Origin: Gammaproteobacteria bacterium
GTDB lineage: Bacteria > Pseudomonadota > Gammaproteobacteria > Pseudomonadales > Azotimanducaceae
Direction of reading: 5' to 3'
DNA length: 64,000 nucleotides
Assembly (NCBI GenBank): GCA_021773565.1
Contig: JAJFJZ010000009.1
Location: 62,001-126,000, forward strand
Shown: positions 34,556-44,163 of the stretch, one piece after another
How the letters are laid out: the number at the start of each line of letters is the position of its first letter
Numbering within the stretch: the first letter of the stretch is position 1
The notes under the pieces: generated by a model
Told to the model about the DNA's origin: nothing
What the model saw: the letters and a program-made list of their open reading frames with translations, nothing else
The model's database searches: none
Program-made: the position numbers and the translations under genes

Positions 34556-35984
34556 ACTTCCTGGCCAGATAGTCATAAATGGCGCGCGCACTCATAGCCT
34601 CTCCTCCTTCCGGGTGCCCTGGTCTGGAACTGATGTTAAATGCCATCAAATCTATGTGCGCCCAGGAAACGTTATTGTTCAGAAACTGTTCCAGAAACAA
34701 GGCAGCCGTTATTGCACCTCCCATTGGAACGGAACCGGTATTAACCAGATCTGCGATTTCGCCTTTTATTTGCGGAAGGTAAGGCTGATGCAAGGGTAAG
34801 CGCCACAGTGGGTCATCTTCGGAAATGGCGCTGTCCAGGATTTCCCGCGCCACCGTGTCATCGTTGCAAAATAATGCGGGCAGGTCTGTGCCGAGTGCCA
34901 CCCGTGCAGCCCCGGTTAGTGTGGCAAAATCGAGTAGCAGTTCCGGTTGCTCTTCACATGCGAGCGTTAAGGCATCACTAAGCACCAGGCGACCCTCGGC
35001 ATCAGTATTACCTACTTCCACACTAAGTCCTTTATAGCTCGTTATTATGTCGCCCGGGCGATATGCATTTCCGGCTATGGCGTTTTCAACTGCGGGAACG
35101 AGTACCCGAAGGCGAATGGGTAATTGTTGCGAAATAATGAGCTCAGCCAGACCGAGGACATGAGCAGCTCCACCCATGTCTTTTTTCATCTGGCGCATCC
35201 CACTGGACGGTTTGATATCGAGACCACCGGAATCGAAGCAAACGCCCTTGCCAACCAGGGTTATTTTTGGATCAGTAGTATTGCCCCAACGTAAATCGAT
35301 GAGTCGTGGCGCATTTGTGCTGGCTTGGCCCACCGTGTAGATGGACCGGTAACCCCGTTCCAGCAGTTCTTCGCCGACGCATATATCAACATCAACGTGC
35401 TGATGGCGGGATTGAAAATCAAGCGCAGCCTGCGCAAGATGAGAGGGCAACATATCAGATGCTGGTGTATTTATCAGGTCTCTGATAAGCGTGGTCGCCC
35501 TCAGCTGTGCCAGCACGAGGTTTGCGTCGCAGTTTTCGGGAATTACCAGACGCGCAGCATTTCTACTTGCTACCTTGTAGTTTTGGTATTGATAGGCAGC
35601 CATGCCCCAGCCCAGCACAAATTTGTTGAGTATTTCCGGTTCAAGCCCGCCTTCCAGTCTGTAATCACCTTCCGCCAGGGACAGTGGTAGCGTCATAAGC
35701 GCATCCAGCGTCTTTTCTGCATTCCAGATCAATAGTACGAATCGACCATCTGAATCACCGGGTACCCACGTACTGGATCCCGGGTTTGCCTTGAAGGCAA
35801 TCTGGGACAACCAGGTTTTGGTCCGCTGTGCGGAAGAATCCAGCCACTCGGCGTATTCCTGCATGGCAACCGGGACTATCGTGACCGCGTTTTCAGAGTG
35901 TGTTACCAGGGCTGACTCAATCACTGGATTAGCTGCCTTTAATAAGAGGGAGCGTAGTCTATCTGAATGTTTTGTGGCCTGCAT
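34548..35984 (-). CDS. leucyl-aminopeptidase-family (M17) peptidase
   Basis: The 478-aa protein has the M17 di-metal site in the C-terminal half: VGKGVCFDSGGLDIKPSSGM, KKDMGGAAHVLG and the signature NTDAEGRLVLSDAL. It removes N-terminal amino acids from peptides in the cytoplasm. The N-terminal domain is divergent from PepA. It is the first gene of the minus-strand run that continues into hisI and cysS. Confidence 0.92.
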   Translation of the reverse strand: MQATKHSDRLRSLLLKAANPVIESALVTHSENAVTIVPVAMQEYAEWLDSSAQRTKTWLSQIAFKANPGSSTWVPGDSDGRFVLLIWNAEKTLDALMTLPLSLAEGDYRLEGGLEPEILNKFVLGWGMAAYQYQNYKVASRNAARLVIPENCDANLVLAQLRATTLIRDLINTPASDMLPSHLAQAALDFQSRHQHVDVDICVGEELLERGYRSIYTVGQASTNAPRLIDLRWGNTTDPKITLVGKGVCFDSGGLDIKPSSGMRQMKKDMGGAAHVLGLAELIISQQLPIRLRVLVPAVENAIAGNAYRPGDIITSYKGLSVEVGNTDAEGRLVLSDALTLACEEQPELLLDFATLTGAARVALGTDLPALFCNDDTVAREILDSAISEDDPLWRLPLHQPYLPQIKGEIADLVNTGSVPMGGAITAALFLEQFLNNNVSWAHIDLMAFNISSRPGHPEGGEAMSARAIYDYLARKYV

Positions 35985-36083
35985 GCCGGGGGCTCAATTT
36001 CAGGCAATATTGTGCGCATTGTTGGGATTAAGACGGATTAACAAGGTAAACTCGCTAGTATATTGCTGTTTTGAAAGTATTTT

Positions 36084-37352
36084 ATGACGCGTCCTACACT
36101 GTTGTCGGTGAACAACTATTATTACAAACGAGGTGGTGCCGAAGGAGTATTTCTCAGTCACAACAAGCTGTTTGAAGGCGCCGGTGGGACAGTGGTTCCA
36201 TTCTCAATGCAACATCCGGAAAATATGGCCAGTGCCTGGGATAGCTATTTTGTGGACGAGCTCGAATACGGCGCCGGTTATTCCCTGGTCCAAAAAGCGT
36301 GGCGTGTACCCAAAACCATTTATTCCCTGGAAGCGCAAAAAAAAATTACCCGCCTGCTGGACGAATGCGCACCTGATATCTGCCACGCACATAATATTTA
36401 CCACCACATTTCCCCATCCATATTGGGTGTGTTGCACAAGCGAAAGATTCCCACCGTTGTTACGCTGCACGATTTGAAACTGGCTTGTCCGGCGTACAAA
36501 ATGTTGGCGCCAGATGGGATATGTGAGCGCTGCAAAGGCGGCCGGCAATTTAATGTGGTTAAACAAAAATGCATCAAGGATTCGCGTCTTTTGAGCAGTA
36601 TTGTTTACATAGAATCAAAACTGCATAGTCTGCTGCGTACCTATGAGCGTTATGTGGACCGGTTTGTAGTGCCGAGTCAGTTTTACATCGAAAAATTTGC
36701 CGAGTGGGGCATCAGTCGGGAAAGAATGGTATATATTCCAAACTTCTCCGAATTCGAGCCAGAGTCACAGGAAACTCCAGGTAAGCTTGTTACCTATTTT
36801 GGCCGGCTGGGCCACGAAAAGGGTATCGCAACGCTTATCCGCGCTGCAGCGTTGGCAGGGGTAGCTATACGTATTATCGGTACCGGGCCGGACGATGAGG
36901 AATTTAAATCGCTGGCCACACAACTTGACGCGCAGGTAGAATTTTGCGGCTACCTTTCCGGACCGGCTCTAAAGGAGAAACTGCGCCTTTCCAAAGCCGT
37001 TGTACTGCCGTCCGAGTGGTACGAGAATGCTCCCTTGAGTATTCTGGAAGCGTATTCTCTGGAGATTCCTGTACTTGGTGCGGATATAGGTGGCATTCCG
37101 GAGATGATTCGGGAAGGCCTCACTGGCGCAACCTTTGCCAGTGCGGATCCGCAACAACTGGCTGAAAAACTGGTGTGGATTAACGACATGGACGCTAAAA
37201 ATTGCCATGCAATGGGTGTGGCGGGCAGAACTTTGCTGGAACAGGACTTTACGCGTTCAAAATACCTGTCCCGCATTCTGGCGCTCTATGCAGAGCTTGG
37301 GGTAGATGTGCGCGCTCTGGATCAAACTGTGGCGGGTAATGGTTTTGGGTAA
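36084..37352 (+). CDS. glycosyltransferase family 4 protein
   Basis: The 422-aa GT-B enzyme has an N-terminal acceptor domain (NNYYYKRGGAEGVFLSHNKL). Its nucleotide-sugar site includes TYFGRLGHEKGIATLI, then SEWYENAPLSILEAYSLEIP, the E(x7)E motif. A Cys-rich insert (CERCKGGRQFNVVKQKC) near residues 151-167 is common in a GT4 subgroup. It probably adds a sugar to a surface polysaccharide or lipid-linked acceptor. It overlaps the next GT gene by 14 bases. Confidence 0.88.
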   Translation: MTRPTLLSVNNYYYKRGGAEGVFLSHNKLFEGAGGTVVPFSMQHPENMASAWDSYFVDELEYGAGYSLVQKAWRVPKTIYSLEAQKKITRLLDECAPDICHAHNIYHHISPSILGVLHKRKIPTVVTLHDLKLACPAYKMLAPDGICERCKGGRQFNVVKQKCIKDSRLLSSIVYIESKLHSLLRTYERYVDRFVVPSQFYIEKFAEWGISRERMVYIPNFSEFEPESQETPGKLVTYFGRLGHEKGIATLIRAAALAGVAIRIIGTGPDDEEFKSLATQLDAQVEFCGYLSGPALKEKLRLSKAVVLPSEWYENAPLSILEAYSLEIPVLGADIGGIPEMIREGLTGATFASADPQQLAEKLVWINDMDAKNCHAMGVAGRTLLEQDFTRSKYLSRILALYAELGVDVRALDQTVAGNGFG

Positions 37353-38469
37353 GCAGCTCCACGTAATGATAGTGGGGCTGCGTGGTATTCCTGAGGTAGA
37401 GGGAGGCATCGAAACCCATGTCCAGTCTCTCGCACCCCGCCTTGTAGATCTGGGTTGCCGGGTCGAGGTAGTTGGTCGTTCTCCCTATGTGCGGGGTGCG
37501 GACGGTAAAACTGCAATTCGAAATTGGAAAGGTGTGAAGATAACTGCGATTCCAGCGCCAAGGTCTACCAGCTTCGAGACGCTTATCCATACGTTTTTAG
37601 CAGTACTCTACGCTGGTTGGAAGCGCCCGGATATTTTGCACATTCACGCTATCGGGCCTGCGCTCTTTGTGCCACTGGCGCGGCTGCTTGGTCTGCGTGT
37701 TGTGATTACGCACCACGGTTCTGATTACAAACGGGAAAAATGGGGACGATTTGCCAGTAGCATGCTCCGGGCCGGGGAGCGTTTTGGTATGCGAATGAGT
37801 CAGCAGAGCATCGTCATATCCAGGGCCATTCAAAGTGAAATGCGTGAGCTGTATAACAAATCCGGTACGCTAATACCTAACGGAGTAGATATACCGGAGA
37901 TGAGCAAGCCTGGAAAGTTCCTTGCTTCGCTTGGCGTACAACAGGGGCGCTACATAATTATGGTTAGCCGCTTTGTGAGCGAGAAACGTCAACTTGATTT
38001 GATTGAAGCCTTTAAACTGTTATCACTTGAAAATTGGAAGCTGGTTCTGGTTGGCAGCCTCGATACGGGAGATGAATATATAGAGCAGGTTAAGGCGGCA
38101 GCAGAAGCTACCGAAAACGTGTTGTTAAGCGGTTTTCAATCGGGTAGAAATCTGGAGGAGTTGTACTCAAACGCGGGCGTGTTTGTTTTGCCATCGTCTC
38201 ATGAAGGATTGCCTATCGCTCTGCTGGAAGCACTCAGTTATGGGCTCAGAAGCCTGGCCAGTGATATTGATGCCAATCTGGAAGTGGGGCTTGGCGAACA
38301 CAATTATTTTCCGCTTGGTGATACAGCAGTTATGGCCAGGCGTTTACAAGCGCTTGCCCAAAGCGCGTGGAGTACAGAACAAATAGCCGCACAACGAAAC
38401 TGGGTTGCAAAGAATTACAACTGGGACGCTATTGCCGAGCAAACACTCCAGGTCTACAGAAATGTATAA
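37339..38469 (+). CDS. glycosyltransferase family 4 protein
   Basis: From the ATG at 37339 the product is 376 aa, and the frame overlaps the upstream GT gene. VGLRGIPEVEGGIETHVQSL is the RgpA/DUF1972-like opening. Later come IMVSRFVSEKRQLDLIEAFK and LPSSHEGLPIALLEALSYGL with the E(x7)E motif. It is translationally linked to the first GT, so the two may act one after the other. No other polysaccharide genes are beside them. Confidence 0.88.
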   Translation: MVLGKQLHVMIVGLRGIPEVEGGIETHVQSLAPRLVDLGCRVEVVGRSPYVRGADGKTAIRNWKGVKITAIPAPRSTSFETLIHTFLAVLYAGWKRPDILHIHAIGPALFVPLARLLGLRVVITHHGSDYKREKWGRFASSMLRAGERFGMRMSQQSIVISRAIQSEMRELYNKSGTLIPNGVDIPEMSKPGKFLASLGVQQGRYIIMVSRFVSEKRQLDLIEAFKLLSLENWKLVLVGSLDTGDEYIEQVKAAAEATENVLLSGFQSGRNLEELYSNAGVFVLPSSHEGLPIALLEALSYGLRSLASDIDANLEVGLGEHNYFPLGDTAVMARRLQALAQSAWSTEQIAAQRNWVAKNYNWDAIAEQTLQVYRNV

Positions 38470-38470
38470 A

Positions 38471-38520
38471 TGGGGTCAGGTTCAATTAATTAGAGTCAAA
38501 TAGAGAGGTGTGGAGTTTTA
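38471..38520. other. possible mobile-element flank relic
   Basis: The segment begins with tggggtcaggttcaatt, which recalls (from memory) sequences often found at the edges of REP-associated/IS200-like transposases. No transposase or inverted partner lies nearby, so it is at most a remnant. Confidence 0.15.
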
Positions 38521-38523
38521 ATA

Positions 38524-38982
38524 TCAAAGCTTGATGCGAATTAGCACACAGTCATTTATTGCTGCTGCAAGATCAGCCTGAACAGGGCGCCTGGAAGGGT
38601 CAAGTTTTATTCCGTGGTAGGCGGCATTGCCCGGTATCGCTATTAGAAAAGTTTGTAGTTCCGCTGCTATTTCTGCTTCGCTTGAATGTAGCGCGATGGC
38701 GGTACCAGAGCTGTAGCGACCCGCAATCAGGACGATAACCGGCAGGGGTGTTGTTTGTGTATTGCGAAAGTTGTGCCACCAGCCACCATCTTTGGTAGTA
38801 AAACATAACACTTCATTTTCGGAGATTGTGTAAGAAACTGGCGTCTGAATTTTCTTCCCTGATTTCCGACCCTGAAATTCCAGCACCATTATCTCTTTGC
38901 TCAGAAGGGAATGCAGTGGAGACTTCAACAATAGCTTCATGAAGGCGTTAATTAGCGGGAACAAAAACTCTGGAATTTTCAT
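38524..38982 (-). CDS. DUF385/Ddn-like nitroreductase-family protein
   Basis: The 152-aa protein has VLEFQGRKSGKKIQTPVSYT and GGWWHNFRNTQ, the pattern of the deazaflavin-dependent nitroreductase (Ddn)/split-barrel flavin family. Members bind F420 or FMN, or in some lineages have unknown cofactors. It has a short N-terminal hydrophobic helix. Because F420 is uncommon in Gammaproteobacteria, a different cofactor is plausible. The intergenic 38,983-39,200 holds only an 8-bp palindrome, agttaact. Confidence 0.75.
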   Translation of the reverse strand: MKIPEFLFPLINAFMKLLLKSPLHSLLSKEIMVLEFQGRKSGKKIQTPVSYTISENEVLCFTTKDGGWWHNFRNTQTTPLPVIVLIAGRYSSGTAIALHSSEAEIAAELQTFLIAIPGNAAYHGIKLDPSRRPVQADLAAAINDCVLIRIKL

Positions 38983-39200
38983 CGCACCTTGCTCCGGCTG
39001 ACATGGGGTTATTTTTATTCGAGTTTAGTTTACTGAATTAGCACGTTGATGGTAGTTAACTATCTCGCCATCTGGATGCGATGTAGTTGAGCTGTTTTCC
39101 TATGCCCCACAAACGATCAAGAAATAATTCAGATGACTTAACGAGTGCGGGTATGTCAAAATTGACCGGATAAGTCGCGGTCACTCTGGAAACTAATTTG

Positions 39201-41417
39201 ATGTTTATGTATTTGGAAGTACTTTTGAGCAAACGAGTACTTCGCGAGCTTTTTTTGTGCGTTCTATTGTTGTGGACAAGCGCTGTGGTTGCTGCTGTGC
39301 CGTCTGCGCAACCACCCGTGGGCAAGGCACACAGGCTGGACGCAGCACCTGCAATTGATGGTGAGGTACAGGCAGATCCCGCATGGCACGGTGCACTGGC
39401 GTTCACCAACTTCTGGCAGACCGAGCCTGATGAGGGCCAATCAGCCACGCAAAAAACGGAAGTTTTTGTAGGTTTTACCAACGACACACTTTATATCGGA
39501 GTTGTTCTGCATGATACCAACCCCGAGGGGATAATTGTTTCGAGTAGCCAGCGTGATGCATCGCTGGATGAAACCGACAGCTTTCAGGTTTTTATCGACA
39601 GTTTTATGGATCGCCAAAATGGTTTTGTCTTTGGAACCAACCCTGCCGGAATAGAGTATGACGCGCAGGTGACAAGAGAGGGCAGTGGTGGAAACTTTGG
39701 TGCAGGAAGCGGCTTTAATCTGAACTGGGATACCACGTGGACTGTAAAGGCAAAAATATCTGATATTGGCTGGAGTGCCGAAATGGCGATTCCTTTCAAA
39801 TCACTGCGCTACGGTCCAGAGGATGTGCAATCCTGGGGTATTAATTTTCAGCGCAATATTCGCCGTAATAATGAAACGGCTTTTTGGGCGCCCCTGTCTA
39901 TGCAACATGATCTGTACCGCGCGTCTGAGGCTGGCACGGTAGAAGGTATTGATGTGCCTTCGCAAAAAAATCTGCAGGTAATGCCTTATGTACTGGGTTT
40001 GGCGAATAGCGGCGGTGCGCTGAATGGCACGAAGTTTGATCATGAATTGGGCGTGGATATCAAATATTCGATTACTCCAAGCCTTACCCTTGATGCGACT
40101 TACAATACCGACTTTGCCCAGGTGGAAGTGGATGAATTTCAGGTAAACCTGGATCGATTCAGCCTGTTTCTTCCTGAGCAAAGACCATTCTTTTTGGAGA
40201 ATGCGGGACAGTTTGCGGTGGGATCCCCGGAAGAAGTTGAACTGTTCTTCAGTCGACGCATTGGCATTGGTGATGATGGTGAGCAGATTCCCATTGCCGG
40301 GGGCGTAAGAGTATCCGGAAAGCTGGGCGACAGCACGAACGTTGGGTTTCTGCAAATGCGTTCAGATTCTGTTTCGGGTACTGCTCCCCGAAATGATTAT
40401 TCGGTGGCCCGTGTTAGCCAGGAGTTGGCGAACCGGTCTTCGGTGGGCGCAATTTTCGTGAATCGCCATGGCAGCGGGGGTGGAGATAACAATACGGCTT
40501 ATGCACTGGACGGTCGCTGGGGCATAGGTACCAACCTGACATTATCGGGCTTTGCAGCTAAAACACAGACATCGGGTGCCGGTGGTGACGGGCATGCTTT
40601 TAAAGCGGGGATAGACCACAGCTCTGAACTCTGGAGCTCCTCTTACAGCTACACTGAGGTGGATGAGGAATTTAACCCGGAAGTTGGTTTTACTTCCCGG
40701 CGGGGTTTCCGAAAGCTTTCCGGCTTTTCCTTACGTAGAATTCGCCCGGATAACCTGTGGGGTTTGCAGGAACTGCGGCCACATATTTCCTATCGGGGCT
40801 TTTGGGATTTTGACGGTTTTTACGAAACCGGTTTTGTTCATGTGGATAATCACTGGGAATGGAAAGGTGGAACAGAAATACACACTGGTGTGAATTTTAC
40901 CCATGAGGGTGTTAAGGAAGCTTTCGAAATTGTTGATGGTGTGACCGTTCAACCGGGGAGTTTTAATCACTCTGAGTTAGCCTATGTAGCCTTCACCAAT
41001 CAGGGTGCGCCACTTAGTTTTTCGGTACGGGGGCTCATTGGAGGGTTTTTCGGAGGAGACCGGTTTCAGGCGATTCCGTCCATGCAATTCAGAATGGGTG
41101 ACGCCTTCACGTCGGAAATTTCCTGGAGCCATAACAGTATTGACTTGCCGGTTCCGAACGGAAAATTTGACGTGGATCTGGCTCGCTTGCGCCTGACCTA
41201 TTCTTTCACCCCAAAAATGTCCATTCAGGCGCTGGTGCAATACAACAAGAGGGATGAGGTGTTTGCTACCAACTTCAGATTTGCCTGGATACAGTCAGCC
41301 AATGCGGGTTTGTATCTGGTGTATAACGAAGTAGATGATGATGGCCTGGGTGCACCGAATAAACCCAGACGTGAATTTATACTCAAGTACAGCCGAATTT
41401 TCAACTTGTTGAATTAG
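39201..41417 (+). CDS. DUF5916 outer-membrane protein with CBM9-like domain
   Basis: The 738-aa product has a signal peptide ending near residue 34 (VVAAVP). An N-terminal carbohydrate-binding-like (CBM9/DOMON type) domain includes APAIDGEVQADPAW and DETDSFQVFIDSF. The long C-terminal part, starting near LTLDATYNTDFAQVEVDEFQ, then FFLENAGQF, is the DUF5916 beta-barrel-like region. It is probably located in the outer membrane, but its ligand is unknown. The gene converges on the thiolase-like gene with 2 bases between stops. Confidence 0.85.
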   Translation: MFMYLEVLLSKRVLRELFLCVLLLWTSAVVAAVPSAQPPVGKAHRLDAAPAIDGEVQADPAWHGALAFTNFWQTEPDEGQSATQKTEVFVGFTNDTLYIGVVLHDTNPEGIIVSSSQRDASLDETDSFQVFIDSFMDRQNGFVFGTNPAGIEYDAQVTREGSGGNFGAGSGFNLNWDTTWTVKAKISDIGWSAEMAIPFKSLRYGPEDVQSWGINFQRNIRRNNETAFWAPLSMQHDLYRASEAGTVEGIDVPSQKNLQVMPYVLGLANSGGALNGTKFDHELGVDIKYSITPSLTLDATYNTDFAQVEVDEFQVNLDRFSLFLPEQRPFFLENAGQFAVGSPEEVELFFSRRIGIGDDGEQIPIAGGVRVSGKLGDSTNVGFLQMRSDSVSGTAPRNDYSVARVSQELANRSSVGAIFVNRHGSGGGDNNTAYALDGRWGIGTNLTLSGFAAKTQTSGAGGDGHAFKAGIDHSSELWSSSYSYTEVDEEFNPEVGFTSRRGFRKLSGFSLRRIRPDNLWGLQELRPHISYRGFWDFDGFYETGFVHVDNHWEWKGGTEIHTGVNFTHEGVKEAFEIVDGVTVQPGSFNHSELAYVAFTNQGAPLSFSVRGLIGGFFGGDRFQAIPSMQFRMGDAFTSEISWSHNSIDLPVPNGKFDVDLARLRLTYSFTPKMSIQALVQYNKRDEVFATNFRFAWIQSANAGLYLVYNEVDDDGLGAPNKPRREFILKYSRIFNLLN

Positions 41418-41419
41418 CT

Positions 41420-42886
41420 TTACCTGAATGATATTCCTGTGTCGTGCTGGATGGCTGAACGCCCGCAAAACTCCTCATCACCCATGCTCTGCATCAGGTC
41501 GGCGTCATAGGTACGCGCCCATGTGCGTGCACCTTCAGGGGTCTGGCAGGCGAAGTAGCCAACGGTTGGTGCCTCTTTTTCGTACATTACGGTATAGGAC
41601 TCAACGGTAACTGACCCGGAATAACCTGCAAGACACTCCCTGGCGGGTAATGCATCGATAGCACTTTGCACATTTTCATGCTGGAAATCTTTCTCGGGAG
41701 CATTCGATGAATAAATGCAATGGGCATGCTTGTACAAATGTCCACCATTTGCAGTAATTAATCCGGTAGTGCCAGGTCGGTCGCGCAACAGTTCCGCCAT
41801 TCTGGCGATGCTGTGCATTACGTAATTATTGAGTGGACCGCCGCCAAAAGTGAGGCCCCCGGTAATAGTGAGTTGTGCATGTTCTTCCAGTCCAAGCTCC
41901 TTCGCAGCAATTTGTACCGCGCAGGGAAAACAGCTGTACAGATCTACCATGTCCATGGCATTTACGTCGCTATTGGTAATTTCGAATAATTTTTGTCCAA
42001 CCAGCCGAATCGCTGGCGAACTGTAGTAATTATCTCTAACAGATGCAGTAGGGTGATCGTTGCCCTCAACTCCGGCATGGGGGTATATCCAGATTGACTC
42101 CGGTATACCCAGAGCGCGGGCTTTTGCAACCGAGCTCATAATAAGTGCGGCTCCCATATCCACACTCATGTTGGAGTTCATAAGTTTGGTGTATGGAAAG
42201 CTGATCCGACGGTTTTTTGCAGTGGGGGTGCGAATTTCTTCTGCGCTCACACCATTTCTCATCCAGGCGTGGGGATTGTCCTTGGCAACCTGGCTAAATC
42301 GCGCCCAAAGCTCTGATACCCGTTTAATATGTTCTTCCAGACTTTCTCCGCGGTGATAGCGAAGCGCATTTTCGTACATGGGGTATACCTGTATTGGGCG
42401 TTGGATTCCCAAAGCCAGCTCATTGGGGCCATTGTCCGGATCCTGCTTGCCGAAGATAAAATCATAGTTTCCAGGTGTAGCCGTAAGCGGAAGTTTTATA
42501 CCGGCTTTTCTCGATTTGAGGAAACTGTGGCCATTTTCGGCCCCACATATGAGCACCAGATCCAGTTTTCCGTCCAGAATTGATGTAGCCGTGTGGTTCA
42601 CTACAGATTGCACATAGTTACCACCAAACAGGGTTCCTGCTGTTTCGGAATTGGGGGCGCCTATTTGCTCCGCAATGTACCTGGCGGGGTTATCGTAAGT
42701 CCAGGCACCGCGAATGACGCGCACCGACTGTATCTGGCTTAGGAGTCCTTCCCGTCCTGTATCCTGTTCTGCCATTTGAGCTGCTTCAATCATCATTAGC
42801 AGTGGCTCTTTGGTTAGCTCCAGTGATTCGATCTGGCGTTTTAGCTGGCTTATACCTATTAGGACTGGCGTATTGGGGTTGATCAC
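41420..42886 (-). CDS. thiolase-like (acetyl-CoA acetyltransferase family) protein
   Basis: The product is 488 aa from the GTG at 42886, chosen because ggaag lies 5 bases upstream; another GTG at 42907 extends it by 7 codons. Thiolase-fold features include AGTLFGGNYVQSVVNHTATSI, VDLYSCFPCAVQIAAKELGL and GGLTFGGGPLNNY. It matches the divergent acetyl-CoA acetyltransferase group with a C-terminal OB-like part rather than classical FadA. It probably serves acyl-CoA chain shortening or an unknown condensation. Confidence 0.8.
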   Translation of the reverse strand: MINPNTPVLIGISQLKRQIESLELTKEPLLMMIEAAQMAEQDTGREGLLSQIQSVRVIRGAWTYDNPARYIAEQIGAPNSETAGTLFGGNYVQSVVNHTATSILDGKLDLVLICGAENGHSFLKSRKAGIKLPLTATPGNYDFIFGKQDPDNGPNELALGIQRPIQVYPMYENALRYHRGESLEEHIKRVSELWARFSQVAKDNPHAWMRNGVSAEEIRTPTAKNRRISFPYTKLMNSNMSVDMGAALIMSSVAKARALGIPESIWIYPHAGVEGNDHPTASVRDNYYSSPAIRLVGQKLFEITNSDVNAMDMVDLYSCFPCAVQIAAKELGLEEHAQLTITGGLTFGGGPLNNYVMHSIARMAELLRDRPGTTGLITANGGHLYKHAHCIYSSNAPEKDFQHENVQSAIDALPARECLAGYSGSVTVESYTVMYEKEAPTVGYFACQTPEGARTWARTYDADLMQSMGDEEFCGRSAIQHDTGISFR

Positions 42887-43089
42887 GGGTCTTCCTTTTT
42901 TAATCACTTGTAGGCTGGAAAGGGAGGTACTATTCTAAAACCGTATAAATGTATTGTTTTAGTATCTCACACACAAGTGGTATGGCGTATATCAACATTG
43001 CCCGGTCCGGGCACCAATACAAATCAGGTTCCCGCATCCCTGAGTGAGTAGAATAGAACCCTTAATTAGAACTGGAGAGTACACACCTA

Positions 43090-43488
43090 ATGTTAAATAG
43101 ATCACTAATTTCAGGCCTGGTAATTTGTATGCTCGGAACAGCTAATGTTTATGCGGACGAGTCAGAAATGTTGTATGAGTTAAGAACGTATACCGCAAAC
43201 GAAGGTAAACTTTCTGCCCTGCACGCGCGATTTCGTAATCACACGATGGCCTTGTTCGAAAAACACGGCATGAAAAACATTGGTTACTGGGTTCCTGTCG
43301 ACAAGGCCGATACGCTTACCTACCTGATTGCTCACAAAAACCAGGAAAGCGTTGCGGCATCCTGGAAGGCCTTTGTGGCTGATCCGGATTGGCAAAAAGT
43401 GTATGCAGACTCGATAGTTGACGGAGCGTTGGTAAACAACATTGACAGTACCTTTATGCGTGCCACAGATTATTCGCCTGGCGGGTAA
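43090..43488 (+). CDS. exported NIPSNAP-family protein
   Basis: The 132-aa protein has a signal peptide ending near residue 22 (NVYAD). A NIPSNAP core follows: MLYELRTYTANEGKLSALHARF, then HGMKNIGYWVP and LTYLIAHKNQESVAASWKAF. NIPSNAP proteins adopt a dimeric alpha-beta barrel and have no settled bacterial function. Export to the periplasm is inferred from the signal. Confidence 0.85.
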   Translation: MLNRSLISGLVICMLGTANVYADESEMLYELRTYTANEGKLSALHARFRNHTMALFEKHGMKNIGYWVPVDKADTLTYLIAHKNQESVAASWKAFVADPDWQKVYADSIVDGALVNNIDSTFMRATDYSPGG

Positions 43489-43521
43489 GCAGAATGCACC
43501 CTGATTTGGAAAGTCACCAGA

Positions 43522-43980
43522 TTATTTGTTTTCGCTGATTTCTTGCATCAGGTTTTTTAGATTGTCGTTGTGAATGTTGCCTTTGTCTGCGGCAGATTTT
43601 GCGGCGCCGAGCATTTCAGGGCCTTGGGTAAGAACGCCCAGGGGTGATGCAGGACGATTGGCAGAAGAGCTGGCCTCGGTTGGTTCTCCTTCCCAGCCAT
43701 TTTCAAGAGGGGTGATATCGTCATCGCGCAGAACAATGGCATCAGCCTTGTAATCTGCGGGCGGATTTTCGCCGAACTGCCAGATACCATGCTTATCTTG
43801 CCACTTGTATATTGTGTCCCCTGCGCCTTTAGCGCCCGGCACCAGGGGTGTGGGAATATCGGTGCTGGGCATGAAACTTTGCCATGTCATTAATGGCTTG
43901 CCGTCCTCTCCTGTGAGGAATAAGGGTGCAACGACGGCAATAACCAATACTGCAGCCACTAATTTCAAATACTTGCCCAT
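43522..43980 (-). CDS. membrane-anchored DUF4124-like protein
   Basis: The 152-aa protein has an N-terminal hydrophobic anchor (residues 4-22) and a short WQ-rich module (YKWQDKHGIWQFGENPP) typical of DUF4124-like domains. A low-complexity Ser/Ala/Pro tail follows. The module occurs in many envelope proteins, with no enzymatic role known. It is convergent with the NIPSNAP gene. Confidence 0.65.
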   Translation of the reverse strand: MGKYLKLVAAVLVIAVVAPLFLTGEDGKPLMTWQSFMPSTDIPTPLVPGAKGAGDTIYKWQDKHGIWQFGENPPADYKADAIVLRDDDITPLENGWEGEPTEASSSANRPASPLGVLTQGPEMLGAAKSAADKGNIHNDNLKNLMQEISENK

Positions 43981-44163
43981 TTCGAGTCCGTTCTTGTTCT
44001 ATGGTGACTGGTTAATAGTTATCAGTACATCTTGTAATTTGGCGAGTATGCTCGAAAATACTGTATCCCTGCTACGAAATCTGTCGACTGGTTGGCACTA
44101 TCCGCCAGCTTCAGTTAGGGTAATTTGCGCAACAACGCATAAGAAAAGTGTACAGGAGTAACG

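Noticed and set aside
38471-38520. Mobile-element edge next to the glycosyltransferase genes
   Set aside because: Only a short similarity from memory, no transposase and no partner repeat; kept as a low-confidence note only.
39046-39066. Palindrome agttaact as an operator
   Set aside because: Only 8 bases of symmetry with weak flanks; expected by chance in a window of this size.
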